This document shows positions 33,136 to 41,989 of a stretch of 64,000 bases of DNA, in pieces. Position 1 is the stretch's first letter. The number at the start of each line of letters is the position of its first letter. The DNA comes from Chelonobacter sp050613185. Lineage in GTDB: Bacteria > Pseudomonadota > Gammaproteobacteria > Enterobacterales > Pasteurellaceae. The position numbers and the translations under genes are program-made. The stretch covers positions 2,418,001-2,482,000 of the forward strand of contig NZ_CP192511.1 in NCBI RefSeq assembly GCF_050613185.1, in the 5' to 3' direction. The notes beneath the pieces are model-generated. The model did not search any database, had not been told where the DNA came from, and worked only from the letters and a program-made list of their open reading frames with translations.

Positions 33136-33768
33136 CTACTTTTCCGCGATGATTTTCTGCGGACTGCTTTGCAACGATACTTCAAAACACGGACGCTCAA
33201 AGACCGTATCCATATAGTTTTTAATTGCTTTGCTGCCGGCACCGGTAAATTTCAAATCATAGCTTTGCAAACGATAGAGAATCGGTGCGATATAGCAATC
33301 CACCAAGCTGAACGCTTCGCTTAAGAAATACGGCTTCTGGGCGAAAATCGGACCAAACGCTAAAATTTCATCTTTCAAATTATTCAACATTTGCAATTTT
33401 TCCGCTTCCGGCAAACGCTCTGCCTGCTCGATCACTGAAAACCAGTCTTGTTCAATGCGGTGCATTAATAAACGGGATTTAGCGCGATCGACCGGGTAAA
33501 CCGGCATTAACGGCGGGTGCGGAAAGCGCTCATCCAGATACTCTAAAATAATACGCGGTTTGAACAACACCAAATCGCGATCCACCAGGGTCGGCAACTC
33601 CCCGTTAGTGCCTAATTCTAAAAAGTCCTCATTAATCGTGCCGGACAGGATCAATTCCTGCTCATGCGGGACTTCTTTTTCTGCCAAAACCATTCTGACT
33701 TGCTGCGAACCCAAACTGGTTTCATCATAAAAAAGAGTAATAATTGAACGTTTGTTAGCTGCTATCAT
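33136..33768 (-). CDS. sspA: Stringent starvation protein A (glutathione S-transferase fold)
   Basis: This 210-residue RNA-polymerase-associated protein affects stress and virulence gene expression. It has an N-terminal thioredoxin-like GST domain (ITLFYDETSLGSQQVRMVLAEK) and a helical C-terminal domain. The FALSE-type catalytic Ser/Tyr of GSTs is absent, as in SspA generally. The FKPRIILEYLDERFPHPPLMPVYP stretch covers the conserved surface pocket. It forms an operon with sspB, 7 bp apart. Confidence 0.95.
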   Translation of the reverse strand: MIAANKRSIITLFYDETSLGSQQVRMVLAEKEVPHEQELILSGTINEDFLELGTNGELPTLVDRDLVLFKPRIILEYLDERFPHPPLMPVYPVDRAKSRLLMHRIEQDWFSVIEQAERLPEAEKLQMLNNLKDEILAFGPIFAQKPYFLSEAFSLVDCYIAPILYRLQSYDLKFTGAGSKAIKNYMDTVFERPCFEVSLQSSPQKIIAEK

Positions 33769-33934
33769 GCCTTTCTCCGCACTTGTTCTTATCTATTGCG
33801 CTGTTTTCTTTACATTATCGTGACAAAATCGCGTCTTTGCAGGACCCGATTCAAAATAAGGCGAGTATTATAGCATAAAGCATTACCATTTTTCTAAAAA
33901 AACCGCACTTTGATTGGTATCGCCTTGTTTTAGA

Positions 33935-33969
33935 AAATAAAAAAAACCTCTATCCGAAAGATAGAGGTT
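33935..33969 (-). terminator. Rho-independent terminator after the repeat lipoprotein
   Basis: On the minus strand AACCTCTATC (33960-33969 side) pairs with GATAGAGGTT (33945-33954 side), followed by a run of T. Confidence 0.88.
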
Positions 33970-33992
33970 GATTTTATATGATCAACAATGAA

Positions 33993-34751
33993 TTATTTCG
34001 TTTCCGGCTTAGTTTGATCTAATAATTTATTCATGCTTTCTTTTGCTTCGTCAGCTTTCTCGGCGACAGTTGCTTGCGCTTCAGTCGCTGTCGCAGTCAC
34101 GCTTTCTTTCGCTTCCGCGGCTTTCTCTACCACAGTCGCTTTAGCGTCGCTTACTGTTGCCGCAACACTTTCTTGTGCTGAAGCCGCTTTTTCCGCAACC
34201 GCTTCTTTTGCGTCAGTTGCAACGGCTGCCGCACTTTCTTGTGCCGCTTGAGCCTGTTCTTTCGCCGAATCTACCGCTTGTGCCGCTGTTTGCTGTGCGC
34301 TTTGCTGTGCATTTTCAACTGCGGAAGCGGCTTCCGCTTGGGTTTTCTCAACTGCGTTCATCGCGTCCGCAGTGGCTTGATTAACGGATTCTTTAGCTCC
34401 GTCCATTGCGCCTTTTGCACTTTCAACCGTGTTATCAATGGATTTTTTCGCATCTTCTACAACGTTGTTGACAGATTCTTTCACTTCTTCAACTTTTGCC
34501 GCAGCCGCTTCTTTAACATCCGTTGCAGCGCCTGCCACCGAATCTTTCACATCCGTCGCTTTTTCCGCAACCACTTCTTTCGCTTCAGTTGCTTTTTCAA
34601 CGACAGCCTCTTTTGCTTGAGTTGCGGTATCAACAACATCTTGCTTCGCTTCCGCTACGGTATTTTTAACATCTTGCACTTGTTTGTCGTCACATGCAGT
34701 CACAGCCAATACGCTAGCACCCAATAAAACGGTAGTTAACAATTTTTTCAT
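33993..34751 (-). CDS. LEA-like lipoprotein made of 11-residue repeats
   Basis: The product has 252 residues from the ATG at 34751 (MKKLL). A lipoprotein signal ends at lipobox VTAC (Cys20), followed by Asp-Asp, which in enterobacterial Lol rules tends to retain lipoproteins in the inner membrane. From about residue 35 the sequence reads as some 19 consecutive 11-residue units such as AKEAVVEKATE, AKEVVAEKATD, VKDSVAGAATD and VKEAAAAKVEE, extending to about residue 243. Alanine, lysine, glutamate and valine dominate and there are no aromatic residues in the repeat region. This 11-mer amphipathic-helix periodicity is that of group-3 LEA proteins and apolipoprotein/synuclein-type lipid-binding helices. 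No enzyme motif is present. Function unknown; envelope stress or desiccation protection is only a guess. Monocistronic with a strong terminator. Confidence 0.8.
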   Translation of the reverse strand: MKKLLTTVLLGASVLAVTACDDKQVQDVKNTVAEAKQDVVDTATQAKEAVVEKATEAKEVVAEKATDVKDSVAGAATDVKEAAAAKVEEVKESVNNVVEDAKKSIDNTVESAKGAMDGAKESVNQATADAMNAVEKTQAEAASAVENAQQSAQQTAAQAVDSAKEQAQAAQESAAAVATDAKEAVAEKAASAQESVAATVSDAKATVVEKAAEAKESVTATATEAQATVAEKADEAKESMNKLLDQTKPETK

Positions 34752-34907
34752 TTTCAAAACTCCTGTTTGCAATTAAGTTCGTTAATGTTATGTAAATACA
34801 CTTACACAACACTCACATTTGAGTGAGGGCAAGTGTCCAACATTTTTTCTTGAAGCACAACTGTTTTTCAGTCTATTTGTACAAATAACGAGCATTATAT
34901 AACAAAA

Positions 34908-34932
34908 CACCCCAATTTTTACAATTGGGGTG
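34908..34932. terminator. Rho-independent terminator after dapD
   Basis: CACCCCAATT (34908-34917) pairs with AATTGGGGTG (34923-34932). On the minus strand, the dapD direction, TTTTG follows the stem. Confidence 0.85.
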
Positions 34933-34955
34933 CGTATTTTTGTGCAAAAAACCAA

Positions 34956-35786
34956 CTACTCTTCGTCAATTGTTCTTAATAATTCATTGATTCCGACTTT
35001 ACCACGGGTTTTGGCATCGACTTTTTTCACGATCACCGCTGCGTATAAACTGTATTTACCGCACTTTGACGGCAGGCTGCCGGAAACCACAACCGAACCC
35101 GCCGGAACACGTCCGTAATGAATTTCGCCGGTTTCACGATCATAGATTTTCGTGCTTTGACCGATAAATACGCCCATCGAGATCACCGAACCCTCTTCGA
35201 CGATCACGCCTTCCACCACTTCGGAACGTGCGCCGATAAAGCAGTTGTCTTCAATGATGGTCGGGTTGGCTTGCAACGGTTCTAACACACCGCCGATACC
35301 GACACCGCCGGACAAATGTACGTTTTTACCGATTTGCGCACAAGAACCGACCGTCGCCCACGTATCCACCATCGTGCCTTCATCGACATAGGCGCCTAAA
35401 TTGACATAAGACGGCATTAACACCGTGTTGCGGGCAATAAACGCCCCTTGACGCACCGCTGCCGGCGGCACAACGCGGAAGCCTTCTTTTTCGAAACGCG
35501 CTTGATCGTAATCGGCAAATTTCATCGGCACTTTATCAAAATATTTGGTTTCGGAGCCTTCCAATACTTGGTTATCATTAATCCGGAAAGACAGCAACAC
35601 CGCTTTTTTCAACCATTGATGAGTTACCCATTCGCCGTCGATTTTTTCAGCCACACGCCATTTGCCGCTGTCCAGACCGGCAATCACTTCTTCAATCGCG
35701 GCTTTTGTTGTAGCGTCAACGGTTTTCGGGGTGATTTCCGCACGTTTTTCAAAGGCGGCTTCAATAATGCTTTGTAACTCAGACAT
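34956..35786 (-). CDS. dapD: 2,3,4,5-tetrahydropyridine-2,6-dicarboxylate N-succinyltransferase
   Basis: This 276-residue trimeric enzyme succinylates tetrahydrodipicolinate in the diaminopimelate/lysine pathway. The left-handed beta-helix of hexapeptide repeats runs from about 105 to 220 (NTVLMPSYVNLGAYVDEGTMVDTWATVGSCAQIG), with GGVGIGGVLEPLQANPTIIEDNCFIGARSEVVEGV after it. Length equals E. coli DapD (274). No lysine riboswitch was visible in the short leader; yfgM ends 34 bp upstream but belongs to another conserved operon. Confidence 0.97.
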   Translation of the reverse strand: MSELQSIIEAAFEKRAEITPKTVDATTKAAIEEVIAGLDSGKWRVAEKIDGEWVTHQWLKKAVLLSFRINDNQVLEGSETKYFDKVPMKFADYDQARFEKEGFRVVPPAAVRQGAFIARNTVLMPSYVNLGAYVDEGTMVDTWATVGSCAQIGKNVHLSGGVGIGGVLEPLQANPTIIEDNCFIGARSEVVEGVIVEEGSVISMGVFIGQSTKIYDRETGEIHYGRVPAGSVVVSGSLPSKCGKYSLYAAVIVKKVDAKTRGKVGINELLRTIDEE

Positions 35787-35820
35787 GGTTTTTCCTCTTC
35801 TCTAATAAAAAATAAAATGG

Positions 35821-36444
35821 TTATTGCGCCAAACTATCTACTTTCAGTTGCAGCAGCTGTCGGTCAAGCGAGTTTAAATTCTCATTGCTTAACGCGTGTT
35901 GATAAGCATTTTTGGCAGCGGCATTATCGCCTTTTGCCAATAAAATATCCCCTAACAACCGTTGTTTGTTCCCCTGCCATGCACTGTCAGTGACGTTATT
36001 TAAGCTAGCTTGTGCCGCTTCAAATTTCTGTTGCTGCACTTGTAATTCCGCCAATCGCAAACTGGCAATGGTTTTTAGATTGCTATCTTTGCCGATAACA
36101 ACGGCTTGTTGCAAACTGCTTTCCGCCAATGCCAAATTGTTTTGTGCAACCGCACTTTTAGCTTGTTCAAACAAGGCAAATACCGCATAACTGGAATCTT
36201 TATTGTCATCGGCAAATTTTTGCAATAGTTCCGCATTGGTTTGTGGATTTTGTTGATACGCTTGTGTGACTTGCTCATAGTTATTTGACGTCAGCATGCG
36301 GTTGTTAATTTGTTCGGACTGCCAATAACGCCAGCCCAACACACCGCCGACCACCAGCACGAAAGTGGTGATAATCACTTTGCTATTTTCTTTCCACCAG
36401 CTTTTCAGCTCTTCGACTTGTTGTTCTTCTGTAATATATGACAC
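35821..36444 (-). CDS. yfgM: YfgM-family tetratricopeptide membrane protein (SecYEG ancillary subunit)
   Basis: This 207-residue protein has a single N-terminal transmembrane helix (about 22-42, KVIITTFVLVVGGVLGWRYW) and a periplasmic helical TPR-like domain rich in Gln/Ala. E. coli YfgM associates with PpiD at the SecYEG translocon. It lies 12 bp after hisS, the same order as in E. coli (hisS-yfgM). The following bamB gene of E. coli is not here; dapD is next. Confidence 0.9.
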   Translation of the reverse strand: MSYITEEQQVEELKSWWKENSKVIITTFVLVVGGVLGWRYWQSEQINNRMLTSNNYEQVTQAYQQNPQTNAELLQKFADDNKDSSYAVFALFEQAKSAVAQNNLALAESSLQQAVVIGKDSNLKTIASLRLAELQVQQQKFEAAQASLNNVTDSAWQGNKQRLLGDILLAKGDNAAAKNAYQHALSNENLNSLDRQLLQLKVDSLAQ

Positions 36445-36456
36445 GGATTCACTCCT

Positions 36457-37737
36457 TTAAAATGATACGTTTTCAGCCAAAAAGCGGATTGCCGCTTCGG
36501 TTGGCAAAGTTTGTTGCTCGTTGCGTCCCAATAGATCCTTCACCACTAATCGCCCGTTTTGCACTTCGTCTTCGCCGATCACTACGGCAAATGCCGCCCC
36601 GCTTTTGTCGGCACGTTTGAATTGCTTTTTAAAATTGCCGCCGCTGCAATGTAGCATGACATTTTTCTGCGGACAAGCCGCGCGCAACTGCTCCGCCACT
36701 TTAAAAGCGTGCAGCGCCGCTTGTTCGCCACTGTGTACCACATAAATATCAACCGCTGGCGGTAACCTCAGGTTTTGATTGACTTCTTGCACCAACAGCA
36801 CCAAGCGCTCTACGCCCATGGCGAAACCGACCCCTGAGGTGGCGTGCCCGCCCAGTTGTTCGACCAAGCCGTCGTAACGCCCCCCGCCGCAAACCGTGCC
36901 TTGCGCCCCAAGTGCGGTTGTCACCCATTCGAATACGGTTTTATTATAATAATCCAAACCGCGCACCAGTTTTTGATTGATTTCATAGGCAATCCCCATT
37001 TGATCGAGAATCGCACACAAATGCGCGAAATGCCGTTTGGAATCCTCATCCAGATAATCATGCAGTTTCGGGGCATGATTCAGCACTTGCTGAATCTGTT
37101 CGTTTTTGCTGTCCAAAATGCGTAACGGGTTAGTCGTTAAACGGCGTTTGCAATCGTCATCCAGAATATCCAAATGATCTTGCAGGAAATCGACTAATGC
37201 TTGGCGGTAGTTATTGCGTGCCTCTAATGAACCGATCGAATTGAGTTGCAAGCTGACATGATCGGCAATCCCCAATGCTTTCCATAAACGGGCGGTCAGC
37301 AAAATCAGCTCGGCATCAATTTCCGCTTGGGTAATGCCGAACACTTCCACCCCGATTTGGTGAAATTGGCGATAGCGCCCTTTTTGCGGACGTTCATAAC
37401 GGAACATCGGGCCCATATACCATAAACGTTGTTCTTGATTATACAGTAACCCGTGTTCAATACCGGCACGCACACAGCCAGCCGTGCCTTCCGGGCGCAA
37501 GGTCAAACTTTCGCCGTCACGATCATCGAAAGTAAACATCTCTTTTTCGACCACATCGGTCACTTCGCCGATAGCACGTTTAAACAACGGCGTGGATTCG
37601 ACAATCGGCATACGGATTTCATTATAGCCGTAACTGCTTAACACGCATCTGACGGTGCTTTCCAGCCATTGCCACAATGGGGTGTCTTGCGGCAGACAAT
37701 CGTTCATACCGCGAATTGCTTGAATGGTTTTCGCCAC
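36457..37737 (-). CDS. hisS: Histidyl-tRNA synthetase
   Basis: This class IIa synthetase charges tRNA-His. Seen are the N-terminal AKTIQAIRGMNDCLP, motif 2 MFRYERPQKGRYRQFHQ, the HisA motif LVRGLDYYNKTVFEW and motif 3 GVGFAMGVERL, then the anticodon domain. I choose the GTG start at 37737 (426 residues): AAAGG lies seven bases upstream and alignment with E. coli HisRS begins there. The ATG at 37758 has no ribosome site. A 199-bp repeat element now separates this start from ispG in what should be one operon. Confidence 0.95.
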   Translation of the reverse strand: MAKTIQAIRGMNDCLPQDTPLWQWLESTVRCVLSSYGYNEIRMPIVESTPLFKRAIGEVTDVVEKEMFTFDDRDGESLTLRPEGTAGCVRAGIEHGLLYNQEQRLWYMGPMFRYERPQKGRYRQFHQIGVEVFGITQAEIDAELILLTARLWKALGIADHVSLQLNSIGSLEARNNYRQALVDFLQDHLDILDDDCKRRLTTNPLRILDSKNEQIQQVLNHAPKLHDYLDEDSKRHFAHLCAILDQMGIAYEINQKLVRGLDYYNKTVFEWVTTALGAQGTVCGGGRYDGLVEQLGGHATSGVGFAMGVERLVLLVQEVNQNLRLPPAVDIYVVHSGEQAALHAFKVAEQLRAACPQKNVMLHCSGGNFKKQFKRADKSGAAFAVVIGEDEVQNGRLVVKDLLGRNEQQTLPTEAAIRFLAENVSF

Positions 37738-37769
37738 GTTTTTTCCTTTCTTATTCATTTCTTATTGAC

Positions 37770-37972
37770 TAGGATCTGTTGATGTTTTAAGTACATTATT
37801 CAATTTCTTTTTAGCCTAGCACGGCAAAGCCGTACTAGCTTACGCATAGATCAGCCGCTTTGCGGCTGCTTTGGAGAGGCAAAGCCACTCTCATCAATGC
37901 TTAACCGATTGCGACCGTAGGTCGCTGTCGGGTAAAATTTAAGTTACAAACACAAATGATCAACAGATCTTA
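37770..37972. repeat. 199-bp miniature inverted-repeat element flanked by TA duplication, inserted in the ispG stop codon
   Basis: GATCTGTTGAT (37773-37783) and ATCAACAGATC (37959-37969) are perfect 11-bp inverted ends; TA dinucleotides at 37770-37771 and 37971-37972 look like the target duplication. The interior holds several short hairpins (CACGGCAAAGCCGT, CAGCCGCTTTGCGGCTG, GAGAGGCAAAGCCACTCTC). Removing the element and one TA gives ispG ending in TAG, 31 bp before the hisS GTG. TA targeting suggests an IS630/mariner-type transposase acted in trans; no transposase is encoded. Confidence 0.75.
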
Positions 37973-39088
37973 GGTTAAATCAGCGGTATTAATGCGTAAA
38001 TTCGGATCTTGCATTGCGATTTTGGCGCGGATTCTGGCTTCTAGCTGATCGATCAATTTATCGTTGTCAAACCGCTCTTTTTGGCGCACCCCGTCCAGAT
38101 AGAAACCGCTTTTGTTATTGCCGCCGGTCACGCCTAAATCCGAGATCAACGCCTCGCCCGGTCCGTTCACCACACAGCCGATAATCGACACATCCATCGG
38201 CGTGACAATATCTTCCAAGCGTTGTTCCAACGCATTGACCGTACCGATCACATCAAATTCTTGCCGTGAACAAGTCGGGCAAGCGATAAAATTAATGCCG
38301 CGCGAACGGATACGCAACGATTTTAAAATATCAAAGCCGACTTTGATCTCCTCGACCGGATCAGCGGCTAGGGAAACGCGCAAGGTGTCGCCGATCCCTT
38401 CGGCTAACAACATCCCTAAACCGACTGCCGATTTCACTGCGCCGGCGCGTGCGCCACCGGCTTCGGTGATACCCAGATGTAACGGCTGTTTGATCGCTTT
38501 CGCCAATAAACGGTAGGATTCGACCGCTAAAAACACATCGGAGGCTTTGACGCTGACCTTGAATTGATCAAAATTGAGGCGATCCAAAATGTCGACATGG
38601 CGCAATGCCGACTCCAACAACGCTTCCGGTGTCGGCTCACCGTATTTTTCTTGAATGTCTTTTTCCAACGAACCGGCATTAACCCCGATCCGAATCGGGA
38701 TATGGTTATCGCGCGCGCAATCCACCACCGTGCGAATGCGATCTTCACGCCCGATATTGCCCGGATTAATCCGTAAACAATCCACCCCGTATTCGGCTAC
38801 TTTCAACGCAATGCGGTAATCAAAATGAATATCCGCCACCAACGGCACATTGACTTGTTGTTTAATCTGCTTAAATGCTTCGGCTGCATCCATGGTCGGC
38901 ACGGAAACGCGCACAATATCCGCCCCGACTTTTTCTAAGGCTTTGATCTGCGCCACCGTCGCCGCCACATCGGTGGTGCGGGTGTTGGTCATCGATTGCA
39001 CCGCAATCGGCGCGTCTCCGCCAATCGGCACATTGCCGACATAAATTTTGGTCGATTGGCGACGTTGAATCGGAATCTCTTTTAACAT
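37970..39088 (-). CDS. ispG: (E)-4-hydroxy-3-methylbut-2-enyl-diphosphate synthase IspG
   Basis: This 372-residue iron-sulfur enzyme makes HMBPP in the MEP pathway, downstream of Dxs. The TIM-barrel starts with IYVGNVPIGGDAPIAVQSMTNT; the 4Fe-4S cysteines are in FIACPTCSRQEFD (CPTC) and IGCVVNGPGEA. The start at 39088 (MLKEIPIQRR) matches the family; a longer in-frame ATG at 39193 lies inside rodZ. The stop codon TAA is created by the repeat element at 37770-37972. It is 13 bp after rodZ in the rlmN-pilW-rodZ-ispG-hisS-yfgM operon. Confidence 0.96.
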   Translation of the reverse strand: MLKEIPIQRRQSTKIYVGNVPIGGDAPIAVQSMTNTRTTDVAATVAQIKALEKVGADIVRVSVPTMDAAEAFKQIKQQVNVPLVADIHFDYRIALKVAEYGVDCLRINPGNIGREDRIRTVVDCARDNHIPIRIGVNAGSLEKDIQEKYGEPTPEALLESALRHVDILDRLNFDQFKVSVKASDVFLAVESYRLLAKAIKQPLHLGITEAGGARAGAVKSAVGLGMLLAEGIGDTLRVSLAADPVEEIKVGFDILKSLRIRSRGINFIACPTCSRQEFDVIGTVNALEQRLEDIVTPMDVSIIGCVVNGPGEALISDLGVTGGNNKSGFYLDGVRQKERFDNDKLIDQLEARIRAKIAMQDPNLRINTADLT

Positions 39089-39101
39089 GCTTTGCTCTCT
39101 C

Positions 39102-40145
39102 TTAATTCGGCAGTTTGATTCGCGCGACACGCCCATCGATGGTGAGCGGCACTTCCTGCCCTTGGAAGGTGATCCGTACATTTTGCGGCGCACCGATGAC
39201 TAAGGAATACGGCTCGCCATCGGCAAAATTCAATACTTCCCCTTGTTTATATTCTTTCTGCGCCAGCACCTTGCGATTGCCGTCACGCACGCTTAACCAG
39301 CAGCTACTGCCGACAATTTCAATCGTCAAACCGCTGCCCGCCGCAGGTAACGCTTGCCCAACCGCAATTGGCGTCTCGTTTTCGGTGTTTGCCGTTGCCG
39401 TAGAGCCGTCCAATTGTTCCATCACATTACTTAACACCTGCCCTGAGGTTTGCACTTCCGCCGGCGTCAAGCTGCTTGCATTGTCGGCGGTTTCTTCACT
39501 CATCTCCAGCGGCGGTGTCAAGACAACAACATTAGTCGAATCCTGAATTGAATCCGCGGCAGGTAGACCGGCAAGCGGATTATCCGTTTGAATCGCCACC
39601 GCCGGTTGATTCTCACTAATCGGAGCCGCAACGAGTTGATTCTCGCTGGTGCTCACCGCACTTTCCGCGGCGGCACTGGTTGTTTGCGAGCCACTCAGAA
39701 AATTTTCCACTAAACTGGTGCGTTCGTCTTGCGATTGTTGGTAATTTTGCCACCACCAATATGCGGTCATCCCGATCATTGCCAAGGCGACGATCCAAGT
39801 CAATCGCCCAATCCAGCCGGAATAAGAAGAATAGTGATTCACTTTATAGTTATTACGCATATTTTTCTGTAAATCATTCTGCACCGCTTCACCGTAAGTG
39901 ATCGACGGATCATTCCAAACCGACTCCGGCACTTTCAGAAATTTGGCATAATTGCGCACGTAGCCCTTCATAAAGGTCGGCGGACAAGACGGCACGATAA
40001 ATTCGTTATTTTCAATATGCTTGATAATTGCTGTTTTAAGCAAGGTTTTCTGAGCGGTTTGCTCCACGCTTAAGCCCAGTTTTTCACGCGCTTGGCGCAG
40101 CGTTTCGCCAAGATTAAAAGTCGTTTGTTGTTGCTGATTTTCCAT
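39102..40145 (-). CDS. rodZ: Cytoskeleton/cell-shape protein RodZ
   Basis: This 347-residue bitopic membrane protein links MreB filaments to the elongasome. An N-terminal helix-turn-helix domain (ETLRQAREKLGLSVEQTAQKT, about 14-90) is cytoplasmic, a transmembrane helix lies at ~110-127 (WIGRLTWIVALAMIGMTAYWWW), then a long Ser/Ala/Gln/Glu-rich periplasmic linker and a C-terminal beta domain (DUF4115, LTIEIVGSSCWLSVRDGNRKVLAQKEY). Domain order and length match E. coli RodZ (337). Confidence 0.94.
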   Translation of the reverse strand: MENQQQQTTFNLGETLRQAREKLGLSVEQTAQKTLLKTAIIKHIENNEFIVPSCPPTFMKGYVRNYAKFLKVPESVWNDPSITYGEAVQNDLQKNMRNNYKVNHYSSYSGWIGRLTWIVALAMIGMTAYWWWQNYQQSQDERTSLVENFLSGSQTTSAAAESAVSTSENQLVAAPISENQPAVAIQTDNPLAGLPAADSIQDSTNVVVLTPPLEMSEETADNASSLTPAEVQTSGQVLSNVMEQLDGSTATANTENETPIAVGQALPAAGSGLTIEIVGSSCWLSVRDGNRKVLAQKEYKQGEVLNFADGEPYSLVIGAPQNVRITFQGQEVPLTIDGRVARIKLPN

Positions 40146-40275
40146 GACGTTACCATAAAATGAATTTCAAGCGCAAAGTTTAAAATTCTACCCTTATTTT
40201 TGCAACTGTTAATCATGGATCAGGCGCTGATATATGAAAAAAACGGCAAATTCATTCACTGGCTTGTCATAACAT

Positions 40276-40845
40276 TTAACGCAACAGCTCGGCAAGTTGT
40301 TGTGCCTGCCGGACATCAATATGGCGCAACCGTTCCAATGCGGCATTCAAACGGGAACGATCGCCGGCTTGGTGGGCGCAAAGTGCGGTATTTTCGTAGG
40401 TTTGCGCTAAACGGTAATAATCCGGGCTGGCAAGTGCGGTGTCAAAATGGCTGAATGCGTCACTAAATCTGCCCTGCTGGCACAAAAACGCCCCATAATT
40501 ATTATGACTGTCGCCTTGTTGCGAATCTTTGTCCAACGCAAGCAAATAATGGCTCTCGGCTTGATTAACATTGCCGATCTGTTGGTAGTAATGCGCCAGC
40601 ACCAAATACGGCAAATAATAATCCGGGCTGTGCTGCAACGCTTTATCCAAACTCTGCTTTGCCGCTTCGTATTGCCGTTGTTGCAGATAACCCAACGCAA
40701 CTTGCACTCGGGCGTAAGCCGCCCGCTGGTTTTCACTGTTCTGTGGCGGCGTGGCGCAGCCGCTCAATACGCAACTGAATAAAAGTGCGGTCAAAAGGGA
40801 TAAAAACGGGATTTTTTTCGCTGTATCTTGTTTAAAACCGAACAT
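40276..40845 (-). CDS. pilW: Type IV pilus biogenesis/stability lipoprotein PilW (TPR)
   Basis: This 189-residue outer-membrane pilotin-like lipoprotein (lipobox LSGC, Cys30) is followed by TPR repeats: ARVQVALGYLQQRQYEAAKQSL, DYYLPYLVLAHYYQQIGNVNQAE and SHNNYGAFLCQQGRFSDAF. Proteins of this family (PilF/PilW) are needed for secretin assembly of type IV pili, which in Pasteurellaceae are part of the DNA uptake machinery. That fits the dense uptake signals. It sits between rlmN and rodZ, as in E. coli and H. influenzae. There is a 130-bp gap to rodZ. Confidence 0.88.
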   Translation of the reverse strand: MFGFKQDTAKKIPFLSLLTALLFSCVLSGCATPPQNSENQRAAYARVQVALGYLQQRQYEAAKQSLDKALQHSPDYYLPYLVLAHYYQQIGNVNQAESHYLLALDKDSQQGDSHNNYGAFLCQQGRFSDAFSHFDTALASPDYYRLAQTYENTALCAHQAGDRSRLNAALERLRHIDVRQAQQLAELLR

Positions 40846-40873
40846 ATTTTCTCCCTCTCGTTATGATTATCGG

Positions 40874-41989
40874 TTAAGCCTGTTTAACGGAAATCGCCTC
40901 GCCAAACGCTTTCTTATGTAAGGTACGTTTGGTGCGGTCGATCACCTCGCCCGCCAATTGCCCGCACGCCGCGTCAATGTCATCGCCGCGGGTTTTGCGC
41001 ACAATCACGGTCAGCCCGTATTCCATCAACACTTTTTGGAAACGGTCGATACGCGTGTTGGAACTCTTGTTATACGGGGCTTCGGGGAACGGATTCCACG
41101 GAATCAAATTCACTTTACACGGAATATTTTCCAATACTTTTGCCAATTGGTGCGCATGCTCCGTGCCGTCATTAATATGATCGAGCATTACATATTCAAT
41201 CGTCATTTTGCCGTGATTGGCTTTGGAAACCGCAAGATAGCGACTGACCGAATCCATCAGCATTTTAATATTGTATTTTTTGTTAATCGGCACGATTTCA
41301 TCGCGCAATTCGTCGTTCGGTGCATGCAGCGACACCGCCAACGCCACATCGATCATTTCCGGCAATTTATCCAATGCCGGCACCACGCCGGAAGTCGATA
41401 ACGTGACACGGCGTTTGGACAAACCATAGCCGAAATCGTCGAGCATAATTTCCATTGCCGGCACCACATTGCTGACATTCAACAACGGCTCGCCCATCCC
41501 CATCATCACCACGTTGGTGATCGGGCGTTCGCCGGTCACGCCGAAATTGCCGATAATTTTCGAGGCGCGCCACACTTGCCCGATAATTTCCGACACCGTC
41601 AGATTACGGTTAAATCCCTGTTGCGCAGTCGAGCAAAAGGTACACGCCAAGGCGCAACCGACTTGCGACGATACACACAAAGTCGCCCGATCATTTTCCG
41701 GAATATACACGGTTTCCACTTGTTGATCGCCAACCTGCATCGCCCATTTGATTGTGCCGTCGCTGGAACGCTGTTCTTCCGCCACTTCCGGCGCGCGGAT
41801 CTCCGCCACCGCTTTCAATTTTTCACGCAATACTTTGTTAATATTGGTCATATTATCAAAGTTGTCTTCGCCGAAATGGTAGATCCACTTCATCAGTTGA
41901 TCGGCGCGGAACGGCTTTTCGCCTAAACCTTGCAACAGTTCGCGCAACTCTTTGCGGTTTAAATCGAGTAAATTGGTTTTGTTTGTCAT
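40874..41989 (-). CDS. rlmN: Dual-specificity 23S rRNA A2503 / tRNA A37 methyltransferase RlmN
   Basis: This 371-residue radical-SAM enzyme installs m2A in 23S rRNA and some tRNAs. The radical-SAM cluster is CALACTFC (Cys112, Cys116, Cys119), preceded by CVSSQVG; the catalytic C-terminal Cys is in DDIDAACGQLAG. Other motifs are GMGEPLLN and LSTSGVVPALDKL. It is the first gene of the minus-strand operon that runs to yfgM. Confidence 0.97.
   Translation of the reverse strand: MTNKTNLLDLNRKELRELLQGLGEKPFRADQLMKWIYHFGEDNFDNMTNINKVLREKLKAVAEIRAPEVAEEQRSSDGTIKWAMQVGDQQVETVYIPENDRATLCVSSQVGCALACTFCSTAQQGFNRNLTVSEIIGQVWRASKIIGNFGVTGERPITNVVMMGMGEPLLNVSNVVPAMEIMLDDFGYGLSKRRVTLSTSGVVPALDKLPEMIDVALAVSLHAPNDELRDEIVPINKKYNIKMLMDSVSRYLAVSKANHGKMTIEYVMLDHINDGTEHAHQLAKVLENIPCKVNLIPWNPFPEAPYNKSSNTRIDRFQKVLMEYGLTVIVRKTRGDDIDAACGQLAGEVIDRTKRTLHKKAFGEAISVKQA

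Noticed and set aside
34033..34727. Open frames antisense to the repeat lipoprotein
   Set aside because: They are mirror images of the 11-residue repeat; the sense frame has a lipoprotein signal, ribosome site and terminator.
35787..35820. Lysine riboswitch before dapD
   Set aside because: The leader space is only 34 bp and has no matching structure.
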